This document shows, one piece after another, positions 63,804-64,000 of a stretch of DNA of 64,000 nt; position 1 is the first letter of the stretch, and every line of letters starts with the position of its first letter. The notes beneath the pieces are model-generated. The model had not been told where the DNA came from, did not search any database, and saw only the letters and a program-made list of their open reading frames with translations. The translations under genes were made by a program, and so were the position numbers. Origin of the DNA: Albidovulum sediminis (lineage in GTDB: Bacteria > Pseudomonadota > Alphaproteobacteria > Rhodobacterales > Rhodobacteraceae); assembly GCF_025380365.1 (NCBI RefSeq), contig NZ_JAOCQF010000001.1, forward strand, positions 1,166,245 through 1,230,244, given 5' to 3'.

Positions 63804-64000
63804 TCAGGCCGGCCAAAGCCCTTCGCGCCGGGCGCGGCGCAGGATGGTGGAGCGGTTGACGCCAAGGCGGCGTGCGGCCAGCGCCATGTTCCCGCCGCAG
63901 GCCGCCAGGATGTCGGCAAGCGAGTCTTCCGCCGCGGCCCCGGCCCCGGCCTCGGCCAGCGGCGCGGGCGGCAGGTCCGGCAGGTCGATGACCGACCCCT
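63804..64000 (-). CDS. C-terminal end of a Fis-type (AcoR/NtrC-like) regulator, cut by window edge
   Basis: Only the last 65 codons are visible. They encode a Fis-family helix-turn-helix (DILAACGGNMALAARRLGV then NRSTILRRARREGLW) after a proline-rich linker, which is the DNA-binding end of AcoR-type sigma-54 activators. The gene runs off the window. It ends 140 bp before the monooxygenase start on the same strand, so it probably controls the monooxygenase. Confidence 0.82.
   Translation of the reverse strand, partial: GSVIDLPDLPPAPLAEAGAGAAAEDSLADILAACGGNMALAARRLGVNRSTILRRARREGLWPA

Overview
The window looks like chromosomal DNA of a high-GC alphaproteobacterium of the Rhodobacterales (Rhodobacter/Paracoccus/Roseobacter group). 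The lineage call is inference from gene content: an olsB-olsA ornithine-lipid pair, the CtrA-pathway phosphotransferase ChpT, an F-ATPase inhibitor zeta protein, COX15-type heme A synthase, a methionine synthase split into separate genes beside a DUF1638 protein, and a LexA operator of the GTTC-N7-GTTC type. By eye GC is in the high sixties nearly everywhere. The clear exceptions are the acyltransferase at 2.6-4.6 kb and the rraB-like gene at 31.8-32.2 kb.

Layout. 0-2.5 kb: two identical tRNA-Asp genes, a PLP enzyme and a family 25 glycosyltransferase. 2.6-4.6 kb: a lower-GC O-antigen-type acyltransferase. 4.7-11.7 kb: rplM-rpsI, a thioesterase/enoyl-CoA hydratase divergent pair, an MFS carrier, an M32 carboxypeptidase, ctaA and trmJ. 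11.9-15.1 kb: a ThiE-like protein, olsBA, a DUF3553 protein and chpT. 15.1-22.2 kb: a reverse-strand series rplU-rpmA-GNAT-ATP-grasp-methyltransferase-obgE-proB-proA. 22.4-29.7 kb: ccdA, rne and a DctB/DctD-like two-component pair. 29.7-33.0 kb: a purine cluster (purC, purS, purQ) interrupted by a frameshifted rraB-like gene and an alcohol dehydrogenase. 33.1-39.6 kb: zeta subunit, an MprF-like protein, and split methionine synthase genes around a probably SOS-regulated radical SAM gene. 39.6-44.2 kb: PACE efflux, SufE-like, lipoprotein, RNase D, purMN and tRNA-Ile2.

44.5-64 kb is more accessory. A ChaC gene with a tiny coupled partner is followed by a SARP/TolB-like/TPR regulator. Then comes a catabolic island: FAD-linked 2-hydroxyacid oxidase, 2-hydroxyacid dehydrogenase, HpaI aldolase, RraA-type aldolase, a polyamine-type ABC transporter, a GntR regulator and a divergent gamma-glutamyltransferase-like gene. 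A second TolB-like/TPR regulator, this time with a LuxR DNA-binding domain, closes the island. It is divergent from a SnoaL-like gene coupled to an MFS carrier. A PhnA-like zinc ribbon protein, a SnoaL-FAD monooxygenase fusion and the end of a Fis-type regulator finish the window.

The best candidates for something undescribed are the catabolic island with its two related flanking regulators, the three tandem 29-bp stem-loops at the end of its ABC ATPase gene, the DctD-like activator without a GAFTGA motif, and the small membrane protein embedded in the split methionine synthase cluster. No phage, insertion sequence or CRISPR array was seen.
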